Positions 22,360 to 23,425 of a stretch of 23,425 nt of DNA are shown one piece after another (the first letter of the stretch is position 1; the number at the start of each line of letters is the position of its first letter). The notes beneath the pieces were generated by a model. It was given only the letters and a program-made list of their open reading frames with translations, ran no database searches and was not told where the DNA came from. The stretch covers positions 1-23,425 of the forward strand of contig CANNTZ010000038.1 of the NCBI GenBank assembly GCA_947522735.1, written 5' to 3'. Source of the DNA: an uncultured Oscillospiraceae bacterium. GTDB lineage: Bacteria; Bacillota; Clostridia; Oscillospirales; Ruminococcaceae. The position numbers were made by a program, and so were the translations under genes.

Positions 22360-23425
22360 ATGCGTTATATAAGACCACTTCTTGCGGCGCTGTGCATATT
22401 CGCGTTTCTGTTGCTCACGGCCTGCTCCGGTATAGACGCCGGAGTTGAGGGACTGATGCTGCCGCCAAAGCTTACCTCAGAACAGAGCGGGCTGTATTCA
22501 GCGCTGGAGACCGCCGCGGGCACCGAGAACATCCGTCTGCGATACCCCAAGTCCGGCTCCGGCAATTCGGCGTTCATCTTTGAGGATATCGATTCCGATG
22601 AGGCAATGGAGGCTGTGGTCTTTTACAGCACGCAGGACAGCTCCGCTACCCGCATGAACATCCTGCGCAAGGTCTCCGGAAGATGGGTATCCGTTTATGA
22701 CATGAAGGGTCGCGACAGCGACGTTGTGTCGGTGGAGTTTGCCTCGGCCAAGTCCGGCACCATGATGGTCATCGGCTGGCGCAACCAGATATCGGGGCAG
22801 AAAACGCTGACGGTATACCGCTTCTCCGGAAACGTGCTCAGAGACGAGCTGTCAGTGCCGTATCAGGAATCGGCTATATGCCGCATATCCGGCGGCGAGC
22901 ACGACGATATAGTGGTGTTCGCAGCCGCAAACGAGGCGGGCGAGACTACCGTCAGTCTGCTGGGCCTTGACGGAGACAGCCCGCGCGAGATCTCCCGGAC
23001 GCGTCTCGCGCTCGGTGCGGCGGATTATCTGGCGGTGACGCCGGGGACGGCCAACGGAGGCGCAAGGGCGCTCTATGTGGATTACAGCACCGGAGACGGT
23101 CGCTACTCCTCAGACGTTATATATTTCCGCGGCGAGCTGAGGAGCTACTTCTCCGGCTCCGGCGAGCTTCCGCTTAGATACGACGAGATAACCTCCGAGG
23201 ACGTCGACGACGACGGCGTGCCGGAGATACCGGTGCAGCAGGAGACGGAGGACAACGCCTCCGGAATCGAGGATGCCGTATATGTCACGCAATACCTCTC
23301 CGCAGCGGGGCCAAAGCCGCAAACCGTCATGACCGCCGTGATAAATCAGCGCGACGGCGTAGAGCTGGAGTTTGACGAGCCGGATGAGATGATCGCGGTC
23401 ATGGGCGACCGAAACCGCCTGCGCC
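22360..23425 (+). CDS. Uncharacterised lipoprotein with VCBS/FG-GAP-like acidic loops (cut by window edge)
   Basis: An open frame of 355 codons runs off the right edge without a stop. It starts at the ATG at 22360, with AAAGGAG 11 bases upstream. The N-terminus is basic then hydrophobic and ends in the lipobox LLTAC (Cys22), so the protein should be lipid-anchored outside the membrane. The body is beta-rich. Two acidic loops, EDIDSDEAMEAVVF (near 75-88) and EDVDDDGVPEIP (280-291), resemble the Ca-binding DxDxDG loops of VCBS or FG-GAP beta-propeller repeats; strands such as RWVSVYDM and MMVIGWRN lie between them. A beta-propeller is a reasonable guess. Function is unknown. It diverges from the carboxypeptidase gene and has its own promoter. 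Confidence 0.85.
   Translation, partial: MRYIRPLLAALCIFAFLLLTACSGIDAGVEGLMLPPKLTSEQSGLYSALETAAGTENIRLRYPKSGSGNSAFIFEDIDSDEAMEAVVFYSTQDSSATRMNILRKVSGRWVSVYDMKGRDSDVVSVEFASAKSGTMMVIGWRNQISGQKTLTVYRFSGNVLRDELSVPYQESAICRISGGEHDDIVVFAAANEAGETTVSLLGLDGDSPREISRTRLALGAADYLAVTPGTANGGARALYVDYSTGDGRYSSDVIYFRGELRSYFSGSGELPLRYDEITSEDVDDDGVPEIPVQQETEDNASGIEDAVYVTQYLSAAGPKPQTVMTAVINQRDGVELEFDEPDEMIAVMGDRNRLR

Overview
The window looks like chromosomal DNA of a fairly GC-rich Clostridia-type Firmicute, probably in or near the Oscillospirales. The reasons are strong AGGAGG-type ribosome sites, AT-rich intergenic stretches with sigma-A promoters, a clade-II single-chain PurL, neighbouring GluRS and GlnRS genes, an HPr-like protein, a rubrerythrin, and several lipoproteins with classical lipoboxes. 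The assignment rests on protein similarity recalled from memory, not on a search. No phage genes, transposases, integrases or CRISPR arrays are visible. Most of the window is housekeeping DNA.

Layout, left to right. Bases 1-146 (minus) are the N-terminus of pyruvate phosphate dikinase, cut by the window edge. Next is an uncharacterised serine-rich lipoprotein (414-1628, minus). A plus-strand pair, gltX and glnS (1910-5263), charges tRNA-Glu and tRNA-Gln. An AraC-family regulator and a substrate-binding lipoprotein (5329-7774, plus) form a small unit closed by a strong terminator. A second plus-strand unit (8179-10791) carries a LarA-family nickel-pincer enzyme, a cysteine-motif membrane protein and a GNAT acetyltransferase, again closed by a terminator. 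An MFS transporter (10861-12087) and a rubrerythrin (12274-12858) follow on the minus strand.

Between rubrerythrin and purL (12975-13281) is the most interesting element: a probable plus-strand structured noncoding RNA. It starts just after a perfect TATAAT, is closed by a 5'/3' helix, contains a 13-bp long-range helix and two further 9-bp helices, and ends in a rho-independent terminator. Four G.U pairs fit the plus strand only. I could not assign it to a known RNA family.

The right part holds purL and mtaB as a minus-strand operon (13293-18341). A short plus-strand gene for an HPr-like protein that has lost the phospho-accepting histidine (18578-18817) diverges from mtaB. Then come, on the minus strand, a small P-loop ATPase and pgi (18893-20731), and a D-alanyl-D-alanine carboxypeptidase (20886-22136). 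A plus-strand lipoprotein with calcium-loop-like repeats (22360 onward) runs off the end.

Several genes connect around central metabolism and its control: ppdK, pgi, the HPr-like protein and a LarA-type racemase. They do not form one visible pathway operon.
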